Origin: Streptomyces longhuiensis
GTDB taxonomy: Bacteria; Actinomycetota; Actinomycetes; Streptomycetales; Streptomycetaceae
Direction of reading: 5' to 3'
DNA: 64,000 nt
Assembly (NCBI RefSeq): GCF_020616555.1
Contig: NZ_CP085173.1
Span: 124,001 to 188,000 of the forward strand
A program made the position numbers and the translations under genes. The stretch's first letter is position 1, and each line of letters starts with the position of its first letter. Below are positions 55,894 through 64,000 of the stretch, piece after piece. Below the pieces are notes generated by a model. The model searched no databases, had not been told where the DNA came from, and saw only the letters and a list, made by a program, of their open reading frames with translations.

Positions 55894-57675
55894 ATGTCTG
55901 GCAGCCGGGCGCACAACCTCTACCGCCGCTGCCCGACCGGGAGAGCAGCCTTCCGCGGGGCAGCGCCGGGCGGCAGTCCATGGCCACGGGGAGGGGTCTC
56001 CGCCCACCCCGTTCCAACCCCCACCGATCATGCCCTCCACGAACTGATGGTGCTCTTCAGCGCACTGTCCGACACCCGCGACGAAGGCGAGATCCTGCGC
56101 CTGGCCATGGACCACATAGCCGCCGCAGGGCCATACAGCGCCGAGGCCGGCTACCTCAGCGTCGAAGGCGACCTGGTCCCCAACCCGGGGGACGGGCAGA
56201 CCCATGCCTCGGCCGTGGACCGAAGGGTGCGGGAGCTGGCCGGGCAAGACGGCGATGTGACCGTACCCGGCCGACCCTGGGGCCGGGCTCTGGGGCTACG
56301 CGGACTTGAGGGACTCCATGGCTACCTCGTGGTGACGTCCCGCTCCCGACCCACCGAGGCCGAGCGCTCCCTGCTCGCCACGCTCGTCCGGCACACCGCT
56401 GATGCCATGTCAGCCGCCTTCACACACCGCCACCAACGCGAGGACGCGCTGGAGCTGCACCGGCTGAGGGAGGAACGGACGGCCCTCCAGCAGCAGCTGA
56501 TCTCCGTCGTCGCTGAGCTGAGGTGCCAGCGTGCCATTCACGCCCTCATGGCCGACGTCGCCGCCTCGGGCGGCGGCGAGGAAGCCATCACCCGCGCACT
56601 GCACGAGCTCACCGGACTCCCCGCGCTGGTCGAAGACCGCTTCGGTCGGCTGAGGTCCTGGACCGGCCCCAGCCGCCCGGACCCCTATCCGGAGCCGGAC
56701 CCCGTGCGCCGGGACGAAATGCTGCGCGCCGTTGCCCGGGAGGTCGGGCCGGTGCGGATAGAGGACCGGCTGACAACCCTGATCCGCCCGCACGGCGAGA
56801 TCCTGGGGGTGCTGGCCCTGGTCGATGCCCGAGGCGAGGCCGACGAGCACACTGTGCTCGCGCTGGAACACGCCGCCACGTCGCTCGCCCTGGAGCTCGC
56901 ACACCTGCGCAATCTGGCCGAAGTGGAGCTGAGGCTGCACCGCGAGCTGGTCGACGACCTCCTGGCAGGGACGGACGAGGCGAGCGCCTACGCCCGGTCC
57001 GAGGCAGTCGGACACGACCTGCACCGCAGTCAGTACATTGTCGTAGTGCAGTGGTCGAACCGGACTGTGGACGATTCCTTCGCGCAGACCGTGGGCCGAG
57101 CGGCCTCTGCCGTGGGCATGCGCTCGCTGCTGACCAGACGTTCCGACCACGTGGTCCTGGTCGCCGACGACAGGCCGCACGCCCGCGCGCTGTACGAGGC
57201 GCTCGCCCGGGAGACCGGGACACGGTCCGGGACGATCGGGGTGAGCGCCCTGTGCGACTCCCTGGACGACATCCCCCACCGCTACCAGGAGGCGCAGCGC
57301 GCCCTGGAAGTACGCCGCCACTCCCACGAGCGCTACGGCACGACATTCTTCGACGAGCTCGGCCTCTACCGCGTACTGGGACCTGGCAACGATTACCGGG
57401 AACTAGAGACATTCGTCCACGAGTGGCTCGGGCAGCTCATCGACTACGACTCCCGGCACCATACGGCCATGGTGGAGACCCTGTCCCGGTACTTCGACTG
57501 CGGCGGCAACTACGACGAGACCGCCGAATCCCTCGCGATCCACCGCAGCACGCTGCGTTATCGGCTCCAGCGCATCCGCGACATCAGCGGCAACGACCTC
57601 GCGAACGTCGAGGACCGCCTCAACCTCCAGGTGGCGACCCGAGTGTGGACCATCGTGCTGGGCGGACCTGGCTGA
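55894..57675 (+). CDS. PucR/CdaR-type transcriptional regulator with GAF domain
   Basis: A 593-residue regulator. The GGAGG upstream of ATG 55894 is well placed. Residues 45-190 form one GAF-like sensor (HELMVLFSALSDTRDEGEIL, LVVTSRSRPTEAERSLLATL). The middle (about 200-340) is a second sensor-like region (ERTALQQQLISVVAELRCQR, GPVRIEDRLTTLIRPHGEIL). Residues 360-480 resemble the CdaR GGDEF-like domain. The C-terminus carries the PucR helix-turn-helix (ETLSRYFDCGGNYDETAESL, AIHRSTLRYRLQRIRDISGN). It is divergent from the dnaK run (221 bp apart). Whether it controls that operon is unknown. Confidence 0.88.
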   Translation: MSGSRAHNLYRRCPTGRAAFRGAAPGGSPWPRGGVSAHPVPTPTDHALHELMVLFSALSDTRDEGEILRLAMDHIAAAGPYSAEAGYLSVEGDLVPNPGDGQTHASAVDRRVRELAGQDGDVTVPGRPWGRALGLRGLEGLHGYLVVTSRSRPTEAERSLLATLVRHTADAMSAAFTHRHQREDALELHRLREERTALQQQLISVVAELRCQRAIHALMADVAASGGGEEAITRALHELTGLPALVEDRFGRLRSWTGPSRPDPYPEPDPVRRDEMLRAVAREVGPVRIEDRLTTLIRPHGEILGVLALVDARGEADEHTVLALEHAATSLALELAHLRNLAEVELRLHRELVDDLLAGTDEASAYARSEAVGHDLHRSQYIVVVQWSNRTVDDSFAQTVGRAASAVGMRSLLTRRSDHVVLVADDRPHARALYEALARETGTRSGTIGVSALCDSLDDIPHRYQEAQRALEVRRHSHERYGTTFFDELGLYRVLGPGNDYRELETFVHEWLGQLIDYDSRHHTAMVETLSRYFDCGGNYDETAESLAIHRSTLRYRLQRIRDISGNDLANVEDRLNLQVATRVWTIVLGGPG

Positions 57676-57821
57676 TGCCCCGCTGAACCGACGCCGCCTG
57701 TGGACGACACGACGGCCGCCTGAGCATCAGCGGATGCTGCGACAGATGTCGCGGCCGGAGCCAGGCGAGCACAGAGGGCCGGACACCACCGACGGGAGAC
57801 GCCCGGGTCGCGGCCCGCGCG

Positions 57822-58712
57822 TCACAGGGCGATGACATGGAGGTCGACCAGCTCGAGCAGCGCCCGCAGGGCCGAGCTGGGTCGCCGGGTCGACGACGTG
57901 CCGAGATACATGCTCCAGCGGAGCATGGTGCCGTGGACGTCCAGGACTTGCAGGCCGGGGGTACGGGCAACGGCGAACGCGGGCAGGAAGGCGATGCCCA
58001 GACCGTGCCGGACCAGTGCCGCCCCCATGTCGATGTCGGGCACTTCCAGTGCCACCCGGCGTACGACGCCCGCCACCGCGAACGCCCGGTCGACCACCTC
58101 GCGGTTGCCGTAGCCCGGCGGGAAGTCCACGAAGGGCTCCCCCGCAAGGTCCGCAAGTGCCACCTCCCCCCGCTGCGCGAGCGGATGGGCGGCGCTCACC
58201 ACCAGGACGAGCGGCACGGTGGCCAGCTCCCGTGCGTCGATCCCGGCGGGTTTGTGCTCGGGCAGCGACAGGAAAGCCACGTCCAGGTCCCCGCTGAGCA
58301 GTGCGTGCGCCAGTCCCGCCGATCCGGTCGTCGCCAGCCGCAGCCGGACGTCGATCGCCGGATGCAGCGCGTGCAGCTGCCCGAGGAGCGCAGGCAGGTC
58401 CACCACCTCGACCGAGGCCATGGCGCCCACATTCACCGTGCCGCGCAGCGTGTCCTGTGCGGCGCGCACGGCGTCCTGGGCCGCCTCGGCGGCGTGCAGG
58501 GTGGCCCGAGCCTCCGGCAGCAGCGCCGCGCCCGCCCCGGTGAGCCGGACCTGCTGCGACGTGCGCTCGAACAGCGCGCAACCGAGCTCGCGCTCCAGGG
58601 AGCGGATCGCGGCGGACACCCCGGACTGCACCACGTGCAGCCGTCGGGCGGCACGCGTGAAACTCAACTCCTCGGCGACCGCGATGAACTGCTCCAGCTG
58701 ACGTAGCTCCAC
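57822..58712 (-). CDS. LysR-family transcriptional regulator
   Basis: A 296-residue LysR protein from GTG 58712: VELRQLEQFIAVAEELSFTR, HTH ARRLHVVQSGVSAAIRSLER, then the effector domain (GTVNVGAMASVEVVDLPALL, VRLRLATTGSAGLAHALLSG, DLDVAFLSLPE, FVDFPPGYGNREVVDRAFAV, GLGIAFLPAFAVART). A start at GTG 58730 (VSDTSRVEL) is possible. Divergent from an MFS transporter, the classic arrangement for LysR control of the neighbour. Confidence 0.92.
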   Translation of the reverse strand: MELRQLEQFIAVAEELSFTRAARRLHVVQSGVSAAIRSLERELGCALFERTSQQVRLTGAGAALLPEARATLHAAEAAQDAVRAAQDTLRGTVNVGAMASVEVVDLPALLGQLHALHPAIDVRLRLATTGSAGLAHALLSGDLDVAFLSLPEHKPAGIDARELATVPLVLVVSAAHPLAQRGEVALADLAGEPFVDFPPGYGNREVVDRAFAVAGVVRRVALEVPDIDMGAALVRHGLGIAFLPAFAVARTPGLQVLDVHGTMLRWSMYLGTSSTRRPSSALRALLELVDLHVIAL

Positions 58713-58825
58713 ACGAGAAGTATCGCTCACAGTGCTCGAGCCCAGCAATAACATTCGTTGGCACTGATCCCGGCTGGTCAGGAGAATGGAAAGCGCCATC
58801 CACTTCCGCCCGAGGAGGGGTACCC

Positions 58826-60166
58826 CTGCCTGCCGTTCCGACGCCGCTGAGCCGTCCCACAGCCGACGCTCCCGACGACCCGACCCATCCGATCCCAGCA
58901 CCCGCTCCCGCCGACCTGCCGCCCCGCGCCCCCGCCCGGCGTCGTGCCTCGCACACGACCGGCTTTTGGTTCGTGGCGGTGGCCTTCACCGTGCTTATGG
59001 CCTTCGGTACCGCGCCGACCCCGCTGTGGCCGCTGTACGAGGCCCGGGACCACTTCGGCGCGACCACGGTCACGGTGGCGTACGCCTCGATGGTCGTGGG
59101 CGCAGCGGCCGCCTTCCTCGGACTGGGACACCTGTCGGACCGGCTCGGCCGACGGCGCGTCATCGTCCCTGCGCTGCTGGTTGGCATCGTCGCGTCAGTC
59201 GTACTGATCGCGTGGCAGGACCTGCCGGGGCTGATCGCGGGCAGGATCCTGAACGGTGTCGGACTGGGGTTGATGGCCTCGACCGCGACGACGTACCTGC
59301 ACGACCTCCACCACGAGGCCCGTCCGGAACGGACGGGTTCGGTGCTGCCCGGCATCGTGGCCACCGCCGCCAACCTCGGCGGCCTGGCCTCAGGGCCCCT
59401 GGTCGCCGGAGCCGCCGCCGAGTGGCTTCCCGCGCCCCTGATCACCGCCCAGGCGATCTTCACGCTCGCCATGGCAGTGTGCCTGGCGCTGGTGCTGTCC
59501 ACCCCGGAGACCGTGGACCTGGAGCTGCCCGCGGCCGAACCGCCCAGCAGGTTCGTCCTGCGCCCCGGCGGCGGGCGGACGTTCGGCGCGGCCGGCGCGC
59601 TGGGCGCCTTCGCCTTCGCGATCCTCGGCCTGATCTCCTCCCTCGGGGCGAGCGTGCTCCATGGCACCCTGCACACCGACTCGCACCTCGTGGTCGGCCT
59701 GTCGGCCTTCCTCATGTTCGGTTCCGCGGCGGCCGCCCAGCTGGTGCTCGGCCGCCTCCCACTGCCCCGGGTCCTGACCGTGGGGGCGGTGGTATTCCCG
59801 GTCGGCCTGGTCCTGTGCGCCGTCGCCCTCTACCACCCGGCGCTCTGGCTCTACCTGGTCGCCGTGTCCCTGTCGGGAGCCGGCTCCGGGCTGCTGTTCA
59901 AGGGAGGCGTCGAACGTGCCGTTTCAGTGGCCGAGCCCGCCTCACGCGCGGGGGTCCTCGCCGTGTTCTTCGTCGTCGCGTACCTGGGCATGGGCCTGCC
60001 CTCCGTCCTGTTCAGCATCGCCCTGCGGCATTTCGCCGTGCAGACCGCGATGATCGGCTTCGCGGTGGTCCTCTCCTGCGGCGCCGTTGTGTCGGTCGCC
60101 GTCGCGTTGCGCGACCGCGCACCCGGTCCCGGCGCGCTCTCGGCGCAGTCCGCTCGCCCCTCCTGA
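58826..60166 (+). CDS. Major facilitator superfamily transporter, possible CTG start
   Basis: MFS protein with 12 membrane segments: FWFVAVAFTVLMAFGTAPTP, VAYASMVVGAAAAFLGLGHL, the signature SDRLGRRRVIVPALL, PGLIAGRILNGVGLGLMAST, IVATAANLGGLASGPLVAGA, and C-terminal helices (AFFVVAYLGMGLPSVLF-like). The first ATG/GTG-type start in frame is GTG 58973, but it would cut into the first helix. The in-frame CTG at 58826 lies five bases after GAGGAGGGG and gives a 49-residue polar leader before helix 1; I therefore annotate CTG, with GTG 58973 as the conventional alternative. Substrate unknown; probably under the divergent LysR. Confidence 0.8.
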   Translation: MPAVPTPLSRPTADAPDDPTHPIPAPAPADLPPRAPARRRASHTTGFWFVAVAFTVLMAFGTAPTPLWPLYEARDHFGATTVTVAYASMVVGAAAAFLGLGHLSDRLGRRRVIVPALLVGIVASVVLIAWQDLPGLIAGRILNGVGLGLMASTATTYLHDLHHEARPERTGSVLPGIVATAANLGGLASGPLVAGAAAEWLPAPLITAQAIFTLAMAVCLALVLSTPETVDLELPAAEPPSRFVLRPGGGRTFGAAGALGAFAFAILGLISSLGASVLHGTLHTDSHLVVGLSAFLMFGSAAAAQLVLGRLPLPRVLTVGAVVFPVGLVLCAVALYHPALWLYLVAVSLSGAGSGLLFKGGVERAVSVAEPASRAGVLAVFFVVAYLGMGLPSVLFSIALRHFAVQTAMIGFAVVLSCGAVVSVAVALRDRAPGPGALSAQSARPS

Positions 60167-60384
60167 CCTCCCCGCGGCGCATGCGACACCGGTTGTCTGG
60201 GAGGCGCGGACCTGGGCACTCGGTGCGGGCACGCGTGACACGGATCCGTTCGGGAAGGGGCCGTCGGAAAAGGACCCGGGCCACGGGCACCTCGTCGGCG
60301 GCCTACTTCACTCCGCCGATGGCAGCAGAACGGCACCTGGCCCCAGATCCACCCGACTCCAGTCCCTGGCCGACGCGAAGGGTG

Positions 60385-60475
60385 CGATCACGTTGGGACC
60401 TGAGCATCGACTCCACGGTCTGCCGAGCACACCAGCATGCGGCCAGGGCCCGCAATCAGGGCGATCGGCAGTGTC
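60385..60475 (+). pseudogene. IS5-family transposase fragment (other type)
   Basis: The plus-strand frame RSRWDLSIDSTVCRAHQHAA with RARNQGD matches the catalytic-Asp region of IS5-group transposases (V/ISVDSTIVRAHQHAAGAR). Only about 30 codons remain, directly followed by the ANTAR-like remnant. A different type from the two IS5 copies at 14 and 30 kb. Confidence 0.65.
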
Positions 60476-60673
60476 GTCACGCTGGCCGGCCTGCGCGCGG
60501 AGGACGGCCGGGACGTCCTCCGGGAGATCTCCCAGCACCCCGACATCAAGATGCGCCACGTCGCCGAACTCATCGTGTAGTGGGCCCAGGCGGGACACCT
60601 CGCGAGCGATATCCGCCACAAGCTGGAACGCAGCACGGCGACGCGCGCGACCCTGCGCCCCGAACCCGGCTGA
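60465..60673 (+). pseudogene. ANTAR-like domain C-terminal fragment with TAG
   Basis: The frame reads TLAGLRAEDGRDVLREISQH and PDIKMRHVAELIV, then TAG where Glu is expected, then WAQAGHLASDIRHKLERSTA. The pattern GxxVLREVSQxxNxKLRxVAELVVEWA is that of a small ANTAR-type helical domain found in Streptomyces regulators. The N-terminus is missing. Confidence 0.55.
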
Positions 60674-60699
60674 CCAGTCCTCAGCCCCTCGCGCCGTCG

Positions 60700-63168
60700 T
60701 CAGGAGCGCGCTAGACGGGCCGCGAGATAGGGCGCGGTGGCGCTGCGGCGAGCCCTCGCCACCTTGGCCGGCGGGCCCGCCGCGACCACCCGCCCGCCCG
60801 CGTCGCCGCCGCCCGGCCCGAGGTCGATGACCCAGTCGGCGGTGGCGATCGTGTCCAGGTCGTGCTCGACGAGGACGACCGTGTTGCCGGCGTCGACGAG
60901 CCGGTGCAGCTGTCGCAGCAGCAGCGCGACGTCCGAGGGGTGCAGCCCCGCCGTCGGCTCGTCGAGCAGGTAGAGCGCGTGCCCGCGGCGGGCTCGCTGC
61001 AGTTCGGTGGCCAGTTTGATGCGTTGCGCCTCACCACCGCTGAGTTCCGTCGCGGGCTGGCCCAGCCGCAGGTACCCCAGTCCCACCTCACGCAACGTCT
61101 CCAGACTGCGGGAGGCGGCCGGGACGGCTGACAGGAACTCGGCGGCGGCGTCGACGGACAGCGCCAGTACTTCCGCGATGTTCTTGCCGCGGTAGGTGAC
61201 TTCCAGAGTTTCGGCGTTGTACCGGGCGCCCTGGCAGGTCGGGCACGGCGCGTAGGTGCCGGGCAGGAACAGCAGTTCCACCGCGACGAATCCTTCGCCC
61301 TGGCAGGTCTCGCACCGCCCTTCGGACACGTTGAAGGAGAACCGCCCGGCCGAGTAGCCGCGCGCCCTGGCCTCGTCCGTCGCCGCGTACAGCTTGCGCA
61401 CTGCGTCGAACATCCCCGTGTACGTGGCCAGGTTGGACCGGGGAGTCCGGCCGATGGGCCGTTGGTCGACCCGCACCAGCCGGTCGAACGACTCGACCCC
61501 CGACGCGTCCTGGACGTCGACCTCCAGCTGCGCCTCGTCGGGCTCCTCAGGTACGAGTCCGAGGTGGCCGCGGACGACCTCGGCGAGCACCTGCGTCACC
61601 AGCGTCGACTTTCCGGAACCGGACACGCCCGTCACCGCCGTCAGTACACAGAGCGGTACGTCGACGGACACGTCGTGCAGATTGTGGCGGGAGACGCCGC
61701 TCAGGTGCAGCCAGCCGTGCGGTGTGCGCGGGCGGTGATCGAGCGGCTGGGCACGCCCGAACAGGTACTGGCTCGTGGCCGACTCCCCGACCCGCTCAAG
61801 ACCGGCGACCGGGCCGCTGTACAGCACGCGTCCGCCGCCTTCACCCGCGCCGGGGCCGATGTCGACCACCCAGTCCGCCCGCCGTACGACATCCATGTCG
61901 TGCTCCACGACGAACAGCGAGTTGCCCGCCGCCTTGAGGCGGTCCAGCACGTCCATCAGCGGTTCCGCGTCAGCCGGGTGCAGGCCCGCGGAGGGTTCGT
62001 CGAGAACGTAGACGACGCCGAACAGCCCCGAGCGCAGCTGGGTGGCGATCCGCAGGCGCTGCGCCTCGCCGGGCGACAGGGTCGTCGAGCGGCGCCCGAG
62101 GCTGAGATATCCGAGGCCCAGGTCGAGCAGTACGTCGACCCGCGCGACCAGATCGCCGCAGATCCGGACCGCGACCTCTGTCGTCTCCCCGGATCGGGCG
62201 GTCGACGTGGTGGCGTCGGCCTCGGACCGCCCCGCGACGGGCCGCAGCAGCGCCACGACCTCGGTGAGCGGCATCGCGTTGATCTCGGCGATGGAACGTC
62301 CGGCGAAGGTCACGGCGAGCGCCTCGGGCCGCAGTCCGCTGCCGTGACACTCGGGGCAAGGCACACTCCTGACGAACCGGAGCGCCCGTTCGCGCATCTT
62401 CTCGCTCTTGGAGTCGGCGAGGACGTGCATGACGTGCTTGCGGGCGCTCCAGAACTTGCCCTGGTAGCCGTAGTCGACGCGGTCCTCCTCCGGCTCGATG
62501 TACACGGAGGGCTGCTCGTCCGTGTACAGCAGCCAGTCCCGGTCCTTCTTCCTGAGCCTGCGCCACGGTCGGTCGATGTCGATCCCCAGGCCGCTCACGA
62601 CACTGCGCAGGTTGGCACCCTGCCACGCGCCCGGCCAGGCGGCGATCGCCCCCTCGCGGATGCTCAGCGAGGGGTCCGGGACGAGAAGGTCCTCGGCGAC
62701 GTCGTGCACGACGCCCAGTCCGTGGCACTCCGGGCAGGCGCCGGCCGTGGTGTTGGGTGAGAACGACTCGGCCTCCAGCCGCGCGGCCCGGGGCGGATAG
62801 GTGCCGGCGCGGGAGTACAGCATGCGCAGCAGATTGGACAGCGTGGTGATGGTGCCGACCGTCGATCGCGAGCTGGGCGACCCGCGTCGCTGCTGCAGGG
62901 CCACGGCGGGTGGCAGTCCGGTGATTTCCTGCACGTGCGGTGCGCCGACCTGTTGCAACAGCCTTCGGGCGTACGGTGCTACGGACTCGAAGTAGCGCCG
63001 TTGGGCCTCCGCGTAGAGCGTGCCGAACGCGAGCGAGGACTTGCCCGAACCGGAGACGCCGGTGAAGGCGACCATCGCGTCCCGCGGAACGTCGACATCG
63101 ATGTTCCGCAGGTTGTTCTCACTGGCGCCCCGGACATGCACGAAGGGGTCGGTCGCGTCCTTGTTCAC
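60700..63168 (-). CDS. UvrA-like ABC ATPase (short, class II type)
   Basis: An 822-residue UvrA paralogue from GTG 63168 (VNKDATDPFVHVRGASENNL). Two ABC ATPase halves are present: Walker A FTGVSGSGKSSLAFGTLYAE and AVTGVSGSGKSTLVTQVLAE, signatures SLGRRSTTLSPGEAQRLRIA and LGQPATELSGGEAQRIKLA. Zinc-finger cysteines appear in CPECHGLG, CPECHGSG, CETCQGEG and CPTCQGAR. It is about 120-150 residues shorter than housekeeping UvrA, consistent with UvrA2-type proteins lacking the UvrB-binding domain. Such proteins are linked to DNA-damage tolerance or drug resistance (DrrC-like). No uvrB nearby. Confidence 0.92.
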   Translation of the reverse strand: MNKDATDPFVHVRGASENNLRNIDVDVPRDAMVAFTGVSGSGKSSLAFGTLYAEAQRRYFESVAPYARRLLQQVGAPHVQEITGLPPAVALQQRRGSPSSRSTVGTITTLSNLLRMLYSRAGTYPPRAARLEAESFSPNTTAGACPECHGLGVVHDVAEDLLVPDPSLSIREGAIAAWPGAWQGANLRSVVSGLGIDIDRPWRRLRKKDRDWLLYTDEQPSVYIEPEEDRVDYGYQGKFWSARKHVMHVLADSKSEKMRERALRFVRSVPCPECHGSGLRPEALAVTFAGRSIAEINAMPLTEVVALLRPVAGRSEADATTSTARSGETTEVAVRICGDLVARVDVLLDLGLGYLSLGRRSTTLSPGEAQRLRIATQLRSGLFGVVYVLDEPSAGLHPADAEPLMDVLDRLKAAGNSLFVVEHDMDVVRRADWVVDIGPGAGEGGGRVLYSGPVAGLERVGESATSQYLFGRAQPLDHRPRTPHGWLHLSGVSRHNLHDVSVDVPLCVLTAVTGVSGSGKSTLVTQVLAEVVRGHLGLVPEEPDEAQLEVDVQDASGVESFDRLVRVDQRPIGRTPRSNLATYTGMFDAVRKLYAATDEARARGYSAGRFSFNVSEGRCETCQGEGFVAVELLFLPGTYAPCPTCQGARYNAETLEVTYRGKNIAEVLALSVDAAAEFLSAVPAASRSLETLREVGLGYLRLGQPATELSGGEAQRIKLATELQRARRGHALYLLDEPTAGLHPSDVALLLRQLHRLVDAGNTVVLVEHDLDTIATADWVIDLGPGGGDAGGRVVAAGPPAKVARARRSATAPYLAARLARS

Positions 63169-63261
63169 CGTTCCTGATTACCTGATCGCACCGGGAACCG
63201 CGCGACAGGCCCCGTCGCCGGGCCCCGCTCACACGAGCGTGCAGCAGACCCCACGGCCTGA

Positions 63262-63720
63262 AAAGCGTGTTGCATAAGGGTGTGGGTAGGCAGGTTGAGC
63301 TGCGGTTCGGGGCCTTACTGGTCATGCCGTGAAGGCGAGGTTGTGCATGCAGGCGATGGCCTGGACAGCGTGGTGGAGACTGTCGCCGCGCTGCCGGCAG
63401 TCGCGGAGGATCTTGTAGTTCTTCATGCGGGCGAAGGCGTGCTCGACGCGGGCGCGGACCTTGCAGTGCTCGGCGTTGTCCGCTTCCTCGCCCGCGAGGA
63501 GGGGACGTCCTGCGCGATTGCGGTGCGGGACGACGAGCCCGGTGTTGATGTAGGCGCCGTCTGCCAGCACGATCACGTCCTGGCAGTGTTCGGCCAGGCC
63601 GGATTCTCTCCACACGCGGGCGTCTGCCCGGTTGCCGGGCGCGGGACGAGCTGTGGCGATGACCAGTTTCGTGGCGGCGTCGATGATCCTGGCCCAAAGC
63701 CTTCTGCAACACGCTTTCAA
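63262..63720 (-). mobile_element. IS5-family (IS1381-like) deletion derivative
   Basis: The ends are GAAAAGCGTGTTGCATAAG at 63262 and the near-complement CTTCTGCAACACGCTTTC ending at 63718 (17 of 19 positions match). The interior keeps only the 3' part of the transposase on the minus strand (about 63322-63700: LVIATARPAPGNRADARVWR, DVIVLADGAYINTGLVVPHR, RARVEHAFARMKNYKILRDC, AVQAIACMHNLAFTA). The first half is gone, so the element cannot make transposase, but both termini remain. It sits inside a duplicated oxidoreductase 3' end. Confidence 0.8.
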
Positions 63721-63850
63721 ACGGGTGGCGTCGGCGGCCGGTGAGGGTGCCATGGCTATCCGCCTCGTGCACGAGCACCGAGAAAAGACGGGCAACCTGG
63801 TCCCCACCGCGGGCCTCGAGGGCCCCGGCCGGTGGCGGGCCATAAAGAGG
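63713..63850 (+). pseudogene. Duplicate 3' end of the cNMP/FAD oxidoreductase
   Basis: The frame FKRVASAAGEGAMAIRLVHE with HREKTGNLVPTA matches VKRVASATGEGAIAIRLVHE with HREKTGNLVRTA at the C-terminus of the gene at 46066-47802. It is on the opposite strand and begins exactly at the IS end. The rest of the gene is absent from the window. Confidence 0.85.
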
Positions 63851-63879
63851 CACTCGGCATCGTGCTGGTGTCGGACGGG

Positions 63880-63985
63880 GGGACGCAACGCCTGCGGTGT
63901 GAGCAGGAACGCCGCAGTGACATGGACGAGCAGGAACAGCGCGGCGTAGAGGCAGTGATGCCCATGAACAAGGTGATCACGGTGA
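63880..63985 (-). pseudogene. Membrane-protein remnant at the window edge
   Basis: Minus-strand reading from the window end: FNLVTVITLFMGIT, one base missing, then LYAALFLLVHVTAAFLL. It matches the remnant at 45.6-45.9 kb and shows the same tail-to-tail arrangement with an oxidoreductase end. The gene may continue beyond the window. Confidence 0.5.
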
Positions 63986-64000
63986 CGAGGTTGAACAGGA

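Noticed and set aside
57727..59715. 662-codon minus-strand open frame
   Set aside because: It runs antisense through the LysR and MFS genes, is Arg/Pro/Ala-rich and lacks any domain pattern; a GC-rich shadow.

Overview
The window is high-GC actinobacterial DNA, almost certainly from Streptomyces or a very close relative. The evidence is the codon usage, two SigB/SigF-type sigma genes, STAS and HATPase partner-switching proteins, a VanR/VanS pair very like the S. coelicolor proteins, small Streptomyces families (DUF6381-, DUF6131- and DUF2267-like), and an hsp20 gene with a textbook RheA operator. I saw no rRNA, tRNA, CRISPR array or replication origin. It reads as an accessory chromosomal region of stress-response genes, much of it decaying.

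Layout. 0.1-4.2 kb: gene fragments, a broken hemerythrin gene, a sigma-factor gene broken by an internal inversion, and an IS110 remnant. 4.2-7.5 kb: broken corA translationally coupled to a TetR gene, with a palindromic operator between it and a divergent, twice-broken CocE-type hydrolase. 7.8-13 kb: small stress genes, an intact SigB-family sigma gene, two DUF2267 genes, hsp20 and divergent rheA. 13.4-18.5 kb: a STAS gene whose tail was replaced by an IS5-family insertion, a Ku fragment, an RsbW-like ATPase, a TetR gene with two 16-bp operators, and a DUF3887-like gene coupled to a broken membrane-protein gene. 18.8-22.3 kb: a glycopeptide-response locus (vanJ-like, shortened vanY-like, vanR, vanS) without vanHAX. 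22.8-30.3 kb: Ku C-terminus, DUF6381, a gene with a long structured leader, a second STAS-like gene, and broken IS256, IS110 and IS5 elements. 30.5-34.2 kb: a SpoIIE phosphatase flanked by inverted copies of a 75-80 bp MITE-like element, a Doc-type toxin-antitoxin pair with a palindromic operator, and a tautomerase. 34.4-40 kb: SDR, benzoylformate decarboxylase, a broken alpha-hydroxy-acid oxidase, HAD phosphatase, F420-dependent oxidoreductase and a small membrane protein. 40.9-45.3 kb: acetate kinase, PsiE-like protein and FUSC transporter.

46.1-55.7 kb is the best-preserved block. One same-strand run encodes a YflT-like stress protein, DnaK, GrpE, CbpA-type DnaJ, CbpM, ClpB, zinc-finger thioredoxin, a UBP-type zinc-finger protein and a cNMP-domain/FAD oxidoreductase. 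Several neighbours overlap by 1-10 bases. It looks like a second, stress-specific disaggregase operon joined to a redox module. A PucR/CdaR-type regulator, a LysR-MFS divergent pair and a UvrA-like ABC ATPase follow. The window ends in an IS deletion derivative and an inverted duplicate of the 3' end of the oxidoreductase locus.

Two themes recur. The first is partner-switching stress control: sigma factor, two STAS antagonist-like proteins, an RsbW-like kinase and an RsbU-like phosphatase. The second is decay: about 15 genes between 0.7 and 42.6 kb carry nonsense codons, 1-base indels, inversions or truncations, while long genes from 42.6 to 63.2 kb are uninterrupted. Functions rest on motif and family recognition by eye; no database search was run.
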